Of a stretch of 64,000 bases of DNA, positions 14,911 to 22,979 are shown one piece after another (position 1 is the first letter of the stretch; every line of letters begins with the position of its first letter). This DNA is from Adlercreutzia hattorii (GTDB taxonomy: Bacteria; Actinomycetota; Coriobacteriia; Coriobacteriales; Eggerthellaceae). The stretch lies in contig NZ_AP022829.1 in NCBI RefSeq assembly GCF_011405655.1, positions 1,349,001 to 1,413,000 of the forward strand, written 5' to 3'. The translations under genes were made by a program, and so were the position numbers. Below the pieces are notes generated by a model. That model was given only the letters and a program-made list of their open reading frames with translations. It searched no databases and was not told where the DNA came from.

Positions 14911-16814
14911 GCGGGCATCCCTCCTTCATTCCCAAGGCCGGCAGCGGCTCTCGGCGGAGCCCCGGCGGCCACGGCCACGGGCACGGCCCCGGCGGCCATG
15001 GCCCGGCGGCCCGCATGATGGGCGGCGAGAAGGCGCTGGCCTTCGGCCCCACCATGAAGCGGATGCTCGCCTTCATGGGGCAGTTCAAGGGCCGGCTTCT
15101 GCTCGTGCTCCTGTTCGCCATCGCTTCCACTGCGTTTTCCATCGTGGGGCCCAAGGTGCTCTCCGAGGCCACCACGGTGCTCTTCGACGGCGCTGTGGCC
15201 TCCGCAGCCGGCACCGGCTCGATCGATTTCGACGCCATCGGCCGCATCCTTCTGGCGACGCTGGCCCTGTACCTGCTGTCGGCGGCGTGCTCGTGGGTGC
15301 AGTCCTGGGTCATGAGCTACATCTCGCAGCAGACGTGCTACCGGCTGCGCGACGCCATTGCGAAAAAGATCGACCGCGTGCCCTTCGGGTATTTCGAGAA
15401 GACCTCCACGGGCGACACCCTCTCGCGCATCACCAACGACGTGGACACGCTGGGCCAGAGCCTCAACCAAGGCATCACCCAGGCCATCACCTCGGCGGTC
15501 ACGGTGGTGGGCGTGCTTGTCATGATGCTCTCCATCAACTGGATCATGACGCTCGTGGCCCTGGTCATGGTGCCGGTCTCCATGGCGCTCGTGGCGGTGG
15601 TGGTGAGGCTCTCCCAGAAGCACTTCGTGGCCCAGCAGCGCCTGCTCGGCGCGCTGAACGGCCGCGTGGAGGAGACGTTCTCGGGCCATGCCGTCGTGCG
15701 CGCCTTCGGGCGGGAGGACGAGACCGTGCGCGCCTACGAGGCCGACAACGAGGCGCTGTACAACGCCGGCTGGAAGGCGCAGTTCCTCTCGGGCCTCATG
15801 ATGCCGGTGCTCGGGTTCGTGGGGAATCTGGGGTACGTGGCCGTCGCCGTCACCGGGGCGTTCTTCGCCGTGGCAGGCACCATCACCGTGGGCGACATCC
15901 AGGCCTTCGTCCAGTACGTGAAGAACTTCACGCAGCCCATCACCCAGCTGGCCCAGATCTCCAACGTGCTGCAGTCCCTGGCCGCGGCGGCCGAGCGCAT
16001 CTTCGCCTTCCTCGATCTGCCCGAGGTGCCGAAAGAGGCCTCCGCCGTGGATCCTGCGGCGCTTTCCACCGACGTGGAATTCGACGGCGTGCGCTTCGGC
16101 TACACGCCCGATGTGCCCGTCATCCGCAACTTCTCCGCTCGCGTGGCTGCCGGGCAAACCGTGGCCATCGTCGGCCCCACGGGCGCCGGCAAGACCACCA
16201 TGGTGAAGCTGCTCATGCGCTTCTACGACGTGGACGCGGGCGCCATCCGCATCGGCGGCGCCGACATCCGCGAGCTTTCCCGCCCCGATGTGCGGAATCT
16301 GTTCGCCATGGTGCTGCAGGATACGTGGCTGTTCTCCGGCACCGTGCGCGAGAACATCCGCTACGGGCGGCTTAATGCCACCGATGGGGACGTGGAAGCG
16401 GCCGCGCGCGAGGCCTGCGCCGACCATTTCATCCGCATGCTGCCCGGTGGCTACGACTTCGAGATCAACGAGGACGCGAGCAACTTGAGCCAGGGCCAAC
16501 GCCAGCTCATCACCATCGCCCGGGCCCTTCTGGCCGACCGCCGCATGCTCATTCTGGACGAGGCCACCTCTTCGGTGGACACGCGCACCGAGCTGCGCAT
16601 CCAAGAGGCCATGGACCGGCTCATGGCGGGGCGCACGTCCTTCGTCATCGCCCATCGGCTCTCCACCATCCGTGCGGCCGACCTCATCTTGGTCATGCGC
16701 GACGGTGACATCGTGGAGCAGGGCAGCCACGAGGAGCTGCTCGCTGCGGGCGGTTTCTACGCCGAGCTGTACAACTCCCAGTTCGCCTCCTGCAACGACC
16801 GCTTCGAGGAGTAG
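14907..16814 (+). CDS. ABC exporter half-transporter with intact ATP site (BmrD/LmrD-like)
   Basis: This 635-residue partner of the preceding gene starts at an ATG overlapping the upstream stop (ATGA). After a Gly/His-rich N-terminal stretch (GGHGHGHGPGGHG) come a six-helix exporter domain and a nucleotide-binding domain. Walker A is GPTGAGKTT, the signature is LSQGQRQL and Walker B is LILDEATSSVD with the catalytic Glu present. One half with D and the other with E in Walker B is the known pattern of asymmetric heterodimeric exporters. The same frame is open back to 14838, but that segment overlaps the upstream gene and lacks a ribosome site. The His-rich N-terminus might bind metal; that is speculative. 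Confidence 0.9.
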   Translation: MSGHPSFIPKAGSGSRRSPGGHGHGHGPGGHGPAARMMGGEKALAFGPTMKRMLAFMGQFKGRLLLVLLFAIASTAFSIVGPKVLSEATTVLFDGAVASAAGTGSIDFDAIGRILLATLALYLLSAACSWVQSWVMSYISQQTCYRLRDAIAKKIDRVPFGYFEKTSTGDTLSRITNDVDTLGQSLNQGITQAITSAVTVVGVLVMMLSINWIMTLVALVMVPVSMALVAVVVRLSQKHFVAQQRLLGALNGRVEETFSGHAVVRAFGREDETVRAYEADNEALYNAGWKAQFLSGLMMPVLGFVGNLGYVAVAVTGAFFAVAGTITVGDIQAFVQYVKNFTQPITQLAQISNVLQSLAAAAERIFAFLDLPEVPKEASAVDPAALSTDVEFDGVRFGYTPDVPVIRNFSARVAAGQTVAIVGPTGAGKTTMVKLLMRFYDVDAGAIRIGGADIRELSRPDVRNLFAMVLQDTWLFSGTVRENIRYGRLNATDGDVEAAAREACADHFIRMLPGGYDFEINEDASNLSQGQRQLITIARALLADRRMLILDEATSSVDTRTELRIQEAMDRLMAGRTSFVIAHRLSTIRAADLILVMRDGDIVEQGSHEELLAAGGFYAELYNSQFASCNDRFEE

Positions 16815-16846
16815 TGCGCATTCCGCGCTTTTCTCGCAAACCCCAT

Positions 16847-16927
16847 CCGTAGGGGCAGACCTTGGTCTGCCCTCCGCAAACGAGGCCACCGCACCTGAAC
16901 AGGGACGATCATGGTCGCCCTTTGCGG
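16847..16927. repeat. Composite GTAGGGG palindromic repeat pair
   Basis: A forward copy (16847-16873, CCGTAGGGGCAGACC then GGTCTGCCC) is followed after about 27 nt by a weaker inverted copy (16901-16927). It lies in the 274-bp gap between the ABC exporter and the HAD gene, which holds no gene. Confidence 0.75.
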
Positions 16928-17032
16928 GAACAGGCGCGAAGCCGTTTTTCGGTGAGGCGACTCCATTCCTTCAATTCCGTAAAAGTTTCCTGCAGAAACG
17001 TCGCAGGACAGGCGGGGTCGTGCCGGGTCGGC

Positions 17033-17038
17033 TATCAT
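17033..17038 (+). promoter_or_regulatory. -10 element upstream of the HAD phosphatase gene
   Basis: GGCTATCATAGGCG matches the -10 context of azlC. Initiation near 17045 would leave a leader of about 45 nt before the GTG at 17089. No good -35 box is visible. Confidence 0.45.
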
Positions 17039-17088
17039 AGGCGAGGCAAATTTTGACGAACCTGACCGCACAGCTGGAGGACGAGCGA

Positions 17089-17910
17089 GTGATTATGCCC
17101 CAGGCGAGCACCTATGTGAGAATTCCCGACGACGCGGCTTTTCGCGGCGAGGCCGGGCCGCTTCCCGCCGGGGTGCGCCGCGTGACCCCCGACGCCTTGG
17201 GCGCCGTCCGACTCATGGACGGCCCGATTGCGCGCAACGCCGAGGGGAAAGTCCAGGTGGCGGCCTTCGATTTCGATGGCACGTGCATCCAGGGCAACTC
17301 GCCGGTCATGCTCGTGCGCTATCTGGTGCGCCGGCGCATGCTGTCGCCCTCGGTGGTGGCCCGCATTCTCAGCTGGGCCTTCGCCTACAAGACGCGCCTG
17401 CCCCAGAACGAGGCCTGGGTGCGGGGGCTGGTGTTCCGCGCGTTCGCGGGGCGGCCGGTCGCGGAGGTGAACGGGTTTCTGCGCGACTTCTACGACCAGG
17501 TCATCGACCGGCGTTTTCGCGCCGATGCCGAGGCTGAGATGGCGGCCCACGAGGAGGCGGGGCATGCCGTGGTGTGCGTGTCGGCCACCTTCGAGCCCAT
17601 CATCGCCGCGGCCATGGAGCGCCGCCCCATCCAGTACGCCATCGCCACGCGCATGAGGGTCGACTTCCAGGGCAACTACACCGACGAGGTGGAGGGCGAG
17701 CCCATCGAGGGCCCCGAGAAGGTGGTGGTGCTCCGTCGCCTGTGCGACGAGCTGTTCGGCGCGGACGGCTGGGAGCTCGCCTGGGCCTACGGCGATCATC
17801 ATTCCGATAGGGCCATGCTGGCCGCTGCAAAGAGCGCCTACGCGGTCACGCCGGATCGGCCCCTTACGCGCACGGCCAACGCCCAGGGCTACGATATCTT
17901 GGAATGGTAG
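17089..17910 (+). CDS. HAD superfamily phosphatase, SerB-like subfamily IB
   Basis: This 273-residue protein carries the HAD nucleophile motif FDFDGT (Asp61 and Asp63), a helical cap region and a late GDHHSD motif. The layout matches the HAD-IB group, which includes phosphoserine phosphatases and lipid or nucleotide phosphatases. The start is GTG at 17089, placed 8 nt after GGAGG. A TTG at 17053 would lengthen the protein by 12 residues but has no ribosome site and lies only about 8 nt from the predicted transcription start. It is a single-gene unit with its own promoter. The substrate cannot be assigned. Confidence 0.8.
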   Translation: MIMPQASTYVRIPDDAAFRGEAGPLPAGVRRVTPDALGAVRLMDGPIARNAEGKVQVAAFDFDGTCIQGNSPVMLVRYLVRRRMLSPSVVARILSWAFAYKTRLPQNEAWVRGLVFRAFAGRPVAEVNGFLRDFYDQVIDRRFRADAEAEMAAHEEAGHAVVCVSATFEPIIAAAMERRPIQYAIATRMRVDFQGNYTDEVEGEPIEGPEKVVVLRRLCDELFGADGWELAWAYGDHHSDRAMLAAAKSAYAVTPDRPLTRTANAQGYDILEW

Positions 17911-18041
17911 GGCGCGCGAGGATAGTTGCGAAGCGGCGATGGCAGCGGTCGCGCGGCGGCAGCGGCGGTGGTGCGCGGTAGCGGGGCGCAATGGTGGCGC
18001 GGCGGCCGATAAATTTTCTCCCGCGAAATACGAAAATACTC

Positions 18042-18070
18042 TTGGCAATCGTACTTATGTACGATAAAAT
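18042..18070 (+). promoter_or_regulatory. Promoter with -35 TTGGCA and -10 TAAAAT
   Basis: TTGGCA (18042-18047) and TAAAAT (18065-18070) are separated by exactly 17 bp, the best-formed promoter read in the window. Initiation near 18077 gives a leader of about 50 nt before the ATG at 18127. Confidence 0.7.
18048..18065. promoter_or_regulatory. Operator-like palindrome inside the promoter spacer
   Basis: ATCGTAC-TTAT-GTACGAT is a perfect 7-bp inverted repeat that fills the spacer between the -35 and -10 boxes. A bound repressor would block RNA polymerase. The 5+4+5 form CGTAC-N4-GTACG has the same geometry as Gram-positive LexA boxes (CGAAC-N4-GTTCG) but differs at the third base of each half. 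Confidence 0.6.
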
Positions 18071-18126
18071 GGCGGCAGAACACGATCGGGGCCCTGAAAG
18101 CCCCCAGCATTTGAGAGGTAACGGCC

Positions 18127-19557
18127 ATGTTAGAGAATATCAACACATCCCCTAACTCCCGCGACGACGGCGCGGGCACTCCGGAAAACTACCTGTCCCG
18201 CGCGGTGGCCGCCTGCGAGGCCGGCGACGCGCGCCTCGGACTCCATCTGTACCTGGCCGCCTTCGAGCAGGCCGCCGAGCAAAGTGACGCCCCCTCCGAG
18301 GACGCTATCATGGGTCTCAAGCAGGCATGGCGCGTGGCCTGCTCCACCAAGGAGCGCGCTCTGGCCGAGTACATTTTCGAGCGGCTCGAGCCCTACCTGT
18401 CCGACGACGAGGTGCAGGCTTGTGTTGAGCAGCTACAGGTGCTCGCCATGGAGCGTCTCGAGGGCATCGGTCTTTCCGGCGACGATCTCATGGAAATGAC
18501 GGAGGCCCTTTCCGGCGACTTCATGGAAATGGTGGGGCCGATGATGGCCGCCGCCGTTCACGGCGAGGACGCGGCCATGGCCCAGGCCGAGGCGCTGGCG
18601 GCGCCGTCGGGGGCCGCTCCGGCGGGGGAGGAGGCCTCCCAGCCCGTCGATATCTTCTCCTACGACAGCATCTCCGGCTACGGCGCCGCCGTGGCGCGCA
18701 TGCGCTCTCTGGGCGTGGGCCTGGCCGGCACTCCCGAGTTCGACGATTTCGTCGCTATGCTGAACTCCCGCCACGGGCTGGACGCCATGCCGGTCGTCGA
18801 CAGCCTCCTGTTCTGCTCGCCGGCCCGGGAGGATGCGAGCCGCTTCATGCTGGCCACGGTGGGGGAGCTGGGACTACCGGCCATCCGCATGCGCATGGAG
18901 GAGACCTTCCAAGGCGTACCCATGCTCTGCGTCAGCGCCCAGGCCACCGATGCCGAGAAGCTCGCTAGCCTGCGCCACGGCTTTGCGGGCCCGGGCATCC
19001 TGGTGCTGGAGGATCTCGATCTGTGGGGAGCGCCGGTCATCGATGCCGCCGACGATATGGCGGGCTTCTTCATGGCCGCCATGTCCCGGGGCGCACGGGA
19101 GGCGGTGAGCCTCATCCGCCAGGCGGTGGAGAACCCCGACGTCTACGTGCTGGCCTCCGCCTCGTCGCTCGAGGCCATCGATCCGTTCTTCACGGAGCTT
19201 TTGTTCCCCCTCACCTGCGTCGATATCGACTATCCCACCGCTGAGGAGCGCGCCGACATTTGGATGGATATCGCTCGCGACCATCCCTCCATCCGATCGG
19301 TGAGCCGCGACGAGCTGGTGCGCCTTTCGGCGAACCTGCCGCGCTACGACATCTACATGGCGGCCCGCGAGGCCATCGAGGAAGCCTACAAGCAGGGCCT
19401 TGTGGAGCGCCGCTACATTCCGGTGTCCCGGGAGAACCTCTTCGACAAGCTCGCCGCCTACCAGCCGCTCGATTCCGCCGAGTACGCCGAGCTCGAGCGC
19501 CTCGTCGTCTCCGACTTCTCCGCCTCCTTGGGCGATTTGAACGACTTGGTGGGATAG
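18127..19557 (+). CDS. AAA-like protein with no recognisable P-loop; function unknown
   Basis: This protein has 476 residues. The N-terminal 100 residues are helical and TPR-like. A low-complexity Ala/Pro/Glu linker covers about 145-172. The second half resembles an AAA+ ATPase domain: ILVLEDLD at 291-298 looks like a Walker B strand, followed by an Arg-containing helix region and a small helical lid (residues 370-440). Where Walker A should be (about 226-236) the sequence is DSLLFCSPARE, which lacks GxxxxGK[S/T]. It may therefore be a non-hydrolysing AAA-like scaffold. GAGAGG lies 8 nt before the ATG. The gene has its own promoter with an embedded operator and a terminator behind it, so it is a regulated single-gene unit. 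Confidence 0.75.
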   Translation: MLENINTSPNSRDDGAGTPENYLSRAVAACEAGDARLGLHLYLAAFEQAAEQSDAPSEDAIMGLKQAWRVACSTKERALAEYIFERLEPYLSDDEVQACVEQLQVLAMERLEGIGLSGDDLMEMTEALSGDFMEMVGPMMAAAVHGEDAAMAQAEALAAPSGAAPAGEEASQPVDIFSYDSISGYGAAVARMRSLGVGLAGTPEFDDFVAMLNSRHGLDAMPVVDSLLFCSPAREDASRFMLATVGELGLPAIRMRMEETFQGVPMLCVSAQATDAEKLASLRHGFAGPGILVLEDLDLWGAPVIDAADDMAGFFMAAMSRGAREAVSLIRQAVENPDVYVLASASSLEAIDPFFTELLFPLTCVDIDYPTAEERADIWMDIARDHPSIRSVSRDELVRLSANLPRYDIYMAAREAIEEAYKQGLVERRYIPVSRENLFDKLAAYQPLDSAEYAELERLVVSDFSASLGDLNDLVG

Positions 19558-19579
19558 CCGGTGGTTGTTTGCCGAATTG

Positions 19580-19609
19580 AACGGGCGGGCGCGGACCCGC
19601 CCGTTTTCT
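19580..19609 (+). terminator. Intrinsic terminator of the AAA-like gene
   Basis: AACGGGCGGG (19580-19589) pairs perfectly with CCCGCCCGTT (19596-19605) and is followed by TTCT. It lies 22 bases after the stop codon. Confidence 0.85.
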
Positions 19610-19661
19610 GTCGGGAGCTCTGCTTCCGTGTGAAGACGACCGATGAAGGAGGACGGGATCT

Positions 19662-20555
19662 GTGGTTCGCCGTAAGAATGCAGAACCGATAGATTGGCCC
19701 TGCGAGGGGCCGGCCCTCGATGACTTTGTGACCTCGATGCTCGCCAGGGGAGACGAGCTGTACCGCGATCTGCCTTGGCGCCATGTGGACGACCCCTATG
19801 CGGTGCTCGTCTCGGAGATCATGCTTCAGCAGACCCAGGTGGCGCGCGTCGGACGCTTCTGGGAGCGGTTCCTGTCGGCGTTTCCCACGGTGGATGCCCT
19901 GGCGGCCGCCGCTGTGCCCGATGTGCTCGAGCTGTGGCAGGGCCTCGGCTACAACCGCCGCGCCCTGGCGCTCAAGCGCACGGCCGACAGGTGCGCCGCC
20001 GAGGGGGCCGGTCGGCTTCCGGAAACCTACGAGGGGCTGCTGGCGCTGCCCGGCATCGGTCCGGCTACGGCGGCGGGGGTGGTGGCCTTCGCCTATCAGC
20101 GGCCGGCCGTCTATCTGGAGACCAACGTGCGCTCGGTGTTTTTGCACGAGCTCTTTCCCGAAGAGGAGGCCGTAAGCGACAAGGTGCTTTTGCCCCTGGT
20201 CGAGGCCGCCGCTTTCCACCCGGCCGCGGCAGCCGATCCGCGCCGCTGGTACTACGGCCTGCTCGACTACGGCGCGCATCTGAAGGCCACGGTGCCGAAT
20301 CCCTCCCGGCGCAGCGCCGGTCACAGCCGCCAGTCGGCTTTCGAGGGCTCCCGCCGCCAGAAGCGGGCCTGGATCACCCGCCGCGTGCTCGCCGCTCCCG
20401 AGGGCGTCTCCCGCGCGGCCGTGCTCGCCGACCTGAACACGGCCGAGGCCGCTGCCGGTCGTCCCGAGGTGGAGCCTCCGCTCTTCGATTCCATCGTCGC
20501 CGACCTCCTCGCCGAGGGCTTCTTCCGCGAGGAAAACGATACGTTGACCCCCTGA
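19662..20555 (+). CDS. MutY-like HhH-GPD DNA glycosylase without Fe-S cluster
   Basis: This 297-residue protein has LPWR, SEIMLQQTQV with the conserved Glu52, and the helix-hairpin-helix LPGIGPATAAGV at about 129-140. These are marks of adenine glycosylases that remove A mispaired with 8-oxoG. Two features differ from classical MutY. The catalytic Asp of the LDGNV motif is replaced (LETNV, Glu153), and the C-terminal four-Cys cluster and the 8-oxoG-recognising Nudix-like domain are absent. It may belong to a divergent subfamily with another base specificity. The GTG start is 9 nt after AAGGAGG. mntP follows 18 bases downstream. Confidence 0.8.
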   Translation: MVRRKNAEPIDWPCEGPALDDFVTSMLARGDELYRDLPWRHVDDPYAVLVSEIMLQQTQVARVGRFWERFLSAFPTVDALAAAAVPDVLELWQGLGYNRRALALKRTADRCAAEGAGRLPETYEGLLALPGIGPATAAGVVAFAYQRPAVYLETNVRSVFLHELFPEEEAVSDKVLLPLVEAAAFHPAAAADPRRWYYGLLDYGAHLKATVPNPSRRSAGHSRQSAFEGSRRQKRAWITRRVLAAPEGVSRAAVLADLNTAEAAAGRPEVEPPLFDSIVADLLAEGFFREENDTLTP

Positions 20556-20573
20556 GGGAAGAAAGGGTTCGCT

Positions 20574-21215
20574 GTGGGTTTCATCGAGTTGTTCCTGACG
20601 GGCGTCGGGCTTTCCATGGACGCGTTCGCCGTGGCCATCTGCAAAGGCCTCGGCATGCGGAAGATACGTTGGCGCGATGCGCTGGTGATCGCCCTGTTCT
20701 TCGGGGGCTTTCAGGCGCTCATGCCGCTTATCGGTTGGGCCGCAGGCTCGCTGTTCGCCAGCACCATCACCGCCGTCGATCACTGGATTGCTTTCGGGCT
20801 TCTCGCCTTCATCGGCGGCAAGATGCTCTGGGACGCCTTCCACGAGGAGGACTCCCCGTGCGTGTGCGGGCGCGATTGCGCGACGTGCCAACGCCGCGGA
20901 GGCGCCGATTGCGACGATCCCGAGGCGGCGCGGCAGGCGCCGATCGCCCCGCCCCTCGATTATCGCGAGCTTGTCATGCTCGCCATCGCCACGAGCATCG
21001 ATGCCTTGGCTGTGGGCATCACGTTTGCCTTCCTCGGAGTGAACATTTGGGTCGCCATCACGATCATCGGTGTCACCACTTTCGTGCTGTCGCTTGTCGG
21101 CGTAGTGGTCGGCAACCAGTTCGGCTCGCGTTTCGAGAAGCCCGCCACCATCGCCGGCGGCATCGTCCTCATCCTCATCGGCCTGAAAATCCTCATCGAG
21201 CACCTCGCCGGCTAA
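20574..21215 (+). CDS. mntP: MntP-type manganese efflux pump
   Basis: This 213-residue membrane protein consists of two three-helix repeats. Each carries the conserved Asp-containing helix of the family: LSMDAFAVAICKG (Asp16) and TSIDALAVG. MntP exports Mn2+ and protects against manganese stress. The loop joining the repeats is unusually Cys-rich, with C96, C98, C102, C105 and C113, and might bind metal. The start is GTG at 20574 with AAGAAAGGG upstream. It follows the glycosylase gene by 18 bases, so the two may be cotranscribed. Confidence 0.88.
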   Translation: MGFIELFLTGVGLSMDAFAVAICKGLGMRKIRWRDALVIALFFGGFQALMPLIGWAAGSLFASTITAVDHWIAFGLLAFIGGKMLWDAFHEEDSPCVCGRDCATCQRRGGADCDDPEAARQAPIAPPLDYRELVMLAIATSIDALAVGITFAFLGVNIWVAITIIGVTTFVLSLVGVVVGNQFGSRFEKPATIAGGIVLILIGLKILIEHLAG

Positions 21216-21341
21216 CGCGTTCCTGCGCGCCGCGCCCCTAGCCGATCGGTGCGCTCTCGCAGCCGTCCGATCCCCGCAGTCGCCCAATCGCCCTCACCAG
21301 CCGACGCGTCCGATCCTGCACTTTTTAAAATCCGCAGGTGA

Positions 21342-21463
21342 ATGCCGCTTCGACTCCGAAATGGTCGACTTGCTGAGGGGAAATCCCTCGAAAATGCCAC
21401 TTTAACCTAGAAATGGCCAGAAAGATAGGAGGGGGATGAGCCATTTCGGGGTCGAAGTGGCAT
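21342..21463. repeat. 122-bp three-module element, locus A
   Basis: Three copies of a 25-nt module beginning ATGCCACTTCGACC and ending GAAATGGYC lie at 21342-21366 (+), 21394-21418 (+) and 21439-21463 (-), with gaps of 27 and 20 nt. The outer copies form an imperfect 25-bp inverted repeat. The surrounding 330-bp gap (21216-21545) holds no gene. Confidence 0.85.
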
Positions 21464-21545
21464 CTACCTGCCATGTTTCCGATACGTACCCGCTTGCATT
21501 CGTTCTCGGCGATTGACGCGATGCATACTTGTCGAATTCCGAAAC

Positions 21546-22526
21546 TTACCTCCAGAACTCCGCAATCGAATCGGGTGCAAGAAGCAACCTGCGAAGCTGC
21601 ATTCGGCTATCTCGGCAATGCGCCGTCTCCGGACGGCTTCGCACGCCAAGTTCACGGCGGACGTTATCTGCGAATTGGGAAAACAGTGCGGCGGAAGAAA
21701 CGATGGAACGATTGGCGATCATGACGCGATAGCCGATGGACTCGAGATCGTTACGCCTCCGGGCGTCATGCTCTGTCTTTTTCGGCGTGCTGTGGTGCTT
21801 GAAGCTGTCGTATTCGACGATGAGCTGCTTGTCGGGCCAGAATAAATCCGGGTAGAAATTGTGCTGGGCGACAAGGTGCGCTTCGCGGGACTTGGGCGCG
21901 ATCGGTTGGTTGGCAACGGGCTTGGGGAGGCCGTAGCCTCCAAGCTTGCGGGGCAGGCAGAGAAACAGGTAGAGAATGGTCTCATAGGGGGAGCCTAGGT
22001 GGTCGATGGCGAGATCGATGGCCCTGAGCGCCTTCGATGCTCCACGAATTTGTTGATGAGCGTGAAGGAACGCACGCATCTCTCGCAACGATGTGAGCGG
22101 TACTGCCGAGGTGACAACGTCTTCGGGTTTGGAGGCGAAGCGGTAGTTGCCGCTCAGGGCGCATGCGAGCTCAGTGAGTTGCGCGAGAGGCAGCTCGCCG
22201 GCGAACTGCGCCAGGCACATTGCCGGTGAAACTGTGGCAAGCTTAGGGGCAATTCCCCATACCGTGCCTTTGTTGCCGAGTTGGCGATCGATGTGGGAAA
22301 CGCAGCGCAAGACGCGGCAGCGCTCGGATGGAGACCCGACGGCAATGTGAAGCGGTTCGGTGAAGAAGCTTCCTCGATTCAGCCAGAAATCAACGTCCTT
22401 CGCCGCAACGCCGACGGCGCCCTTCTTGGACTTGAGCGTCCGGTCGTAGCATGTGGGCGCAGCATTGGTTTCGGCCATATGTGACCATAGTTCAAGGGAG
22501 CTTTTATGTGCTAGCGTGCATTCCAT
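21546..22526 (-). CDS. DUF559/PD-(D/E)XK-like predicted nuclease-fold protein, paralogue 1
   Basis: This 326-residue protein is not assigned to a named system. The C-terminal half looks like a Vsr/DUF559 endonuclease fold: Glu182, Asp227 in PDLFWPD, VEYDS with Glu238 and Asp240, His244, then D-x2-RR-x3-L and G-x-R-V. The N-terminal half resembles the sensor-like part of AbiEi-type proteins (VSPAMCLAQFAGELP). A paralogue lies at 43111-44067 and shares GG-x-GLPKP-x2-N and EYDS. The ATG at 22526 is 6 nt after a -10 box with a matching -35 and no ribosome site, so the mRNA may be leaderless; the paralogue aligns from this start. It stands alone, with no partner gene. Confidence 0.72.
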   Translation of the reverse strand: MECTLAHKSSLELWSHMAETNAAPTCYDRTLKSKKGAVGVAAKDVDFWLNRGSFFTEPLHIAVGSPSERCRVLRCVSHIDRQLGNKGTVWGIAPKLATVSPAMCLAQFAGELPLAQLTELACALSGNYRFASKPEDVVTSAVPLTSLREMRAFLHAHQQIRGASKALRAIDLAIDHLGSPYETILYLFLCLPRKLGGYGLPKPVANQPIAPKSREAHLVAQHNFYPDLFWPDKQLIVEYDSFKHHSTPKKTEHDARRRNDLESIGYRVMIANRSIVSSAALFSQFADNVRRELGVRSRPETAHCRDSRMQLRRLLLAPDSIAEFWR

Positions 22527-22979
22527 GAGCCCACGATACCAGGTCTCAATTCCGTGTCAATACGATTTGAAATAATGTGCAAAACTCTTGGTAAATCGGG
22601 AATTTAACGAGACATCAATGCGGTTTCAACGCGAATTTGGCGAGAATGAGAGTAGACGAGATGACGAAAGAGTGGAAAGTCGTTTCGAGATGGTGGATAA
22701 CGTACCCTGAAGGATGCTTTGCCGGAAAAGCATCCCGGAAACGCTTTGTTGATGCTGTCGTGTTCGCCCAAGGCTCAGCAACCGAAGAGCACGTGAAAGA
22801 GATCGGAACGGGGCTGTTTCAAAGCCGTTCGGGCGCCGACGCGCTATGATGATCGCAGACAACACGCGACGTCGCGTTCTGGCATGCAGCATCGCGAGCG
22901 ACGTGCGACGCGGCTCGCGATTAGTGGCGCAGTGATTGGCGCGCGACATCGCAAATGACGCACAACAGATTGGTTTAAC
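22527..22979. other. 453-bp intergenic region upstream of pheA
   Basis: The region holds the minus-strand promoter of the DUF559-like gene, a hairpin at 22712-22735 (GGATGCTTT with AAAGCATCC), a TATGAT -10 box at 22845-22850 and a second hairpin at 22891-22921 (ATCGCGAGC with GCTCGCGAT). The roughly 130-nt leader of pheA after the -10 box could be regulatory. No leader peptide is evident. A 70-codon open frame here is not convincing. Confidence 0.5.
22533..22560 (-). promoter_or_regulatory. Promoter of DUF559-like paralogue 1
   Basis: On the minus strand TTGACA (22560-22555) is followed after 16 bp by TATCGT (22538-22533). Six bases then lead to the ATG, which would place the transcription start at the start codon. 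Confidence 0.7.

Noticed and set aside
19458-21287. Long minus-strand frame opposite the glycosylase and mntP
   Set aside because: The product is low-complexity, and the plus strand carries two clear enzyme or transporter genes with ribosome sites.
22637-22849. A 70-codon frame in the gap before pheA
   Set aside because: It has a TTG start with no ribosome site, spans a hairpin and overlaps the likely pheA -10 box.
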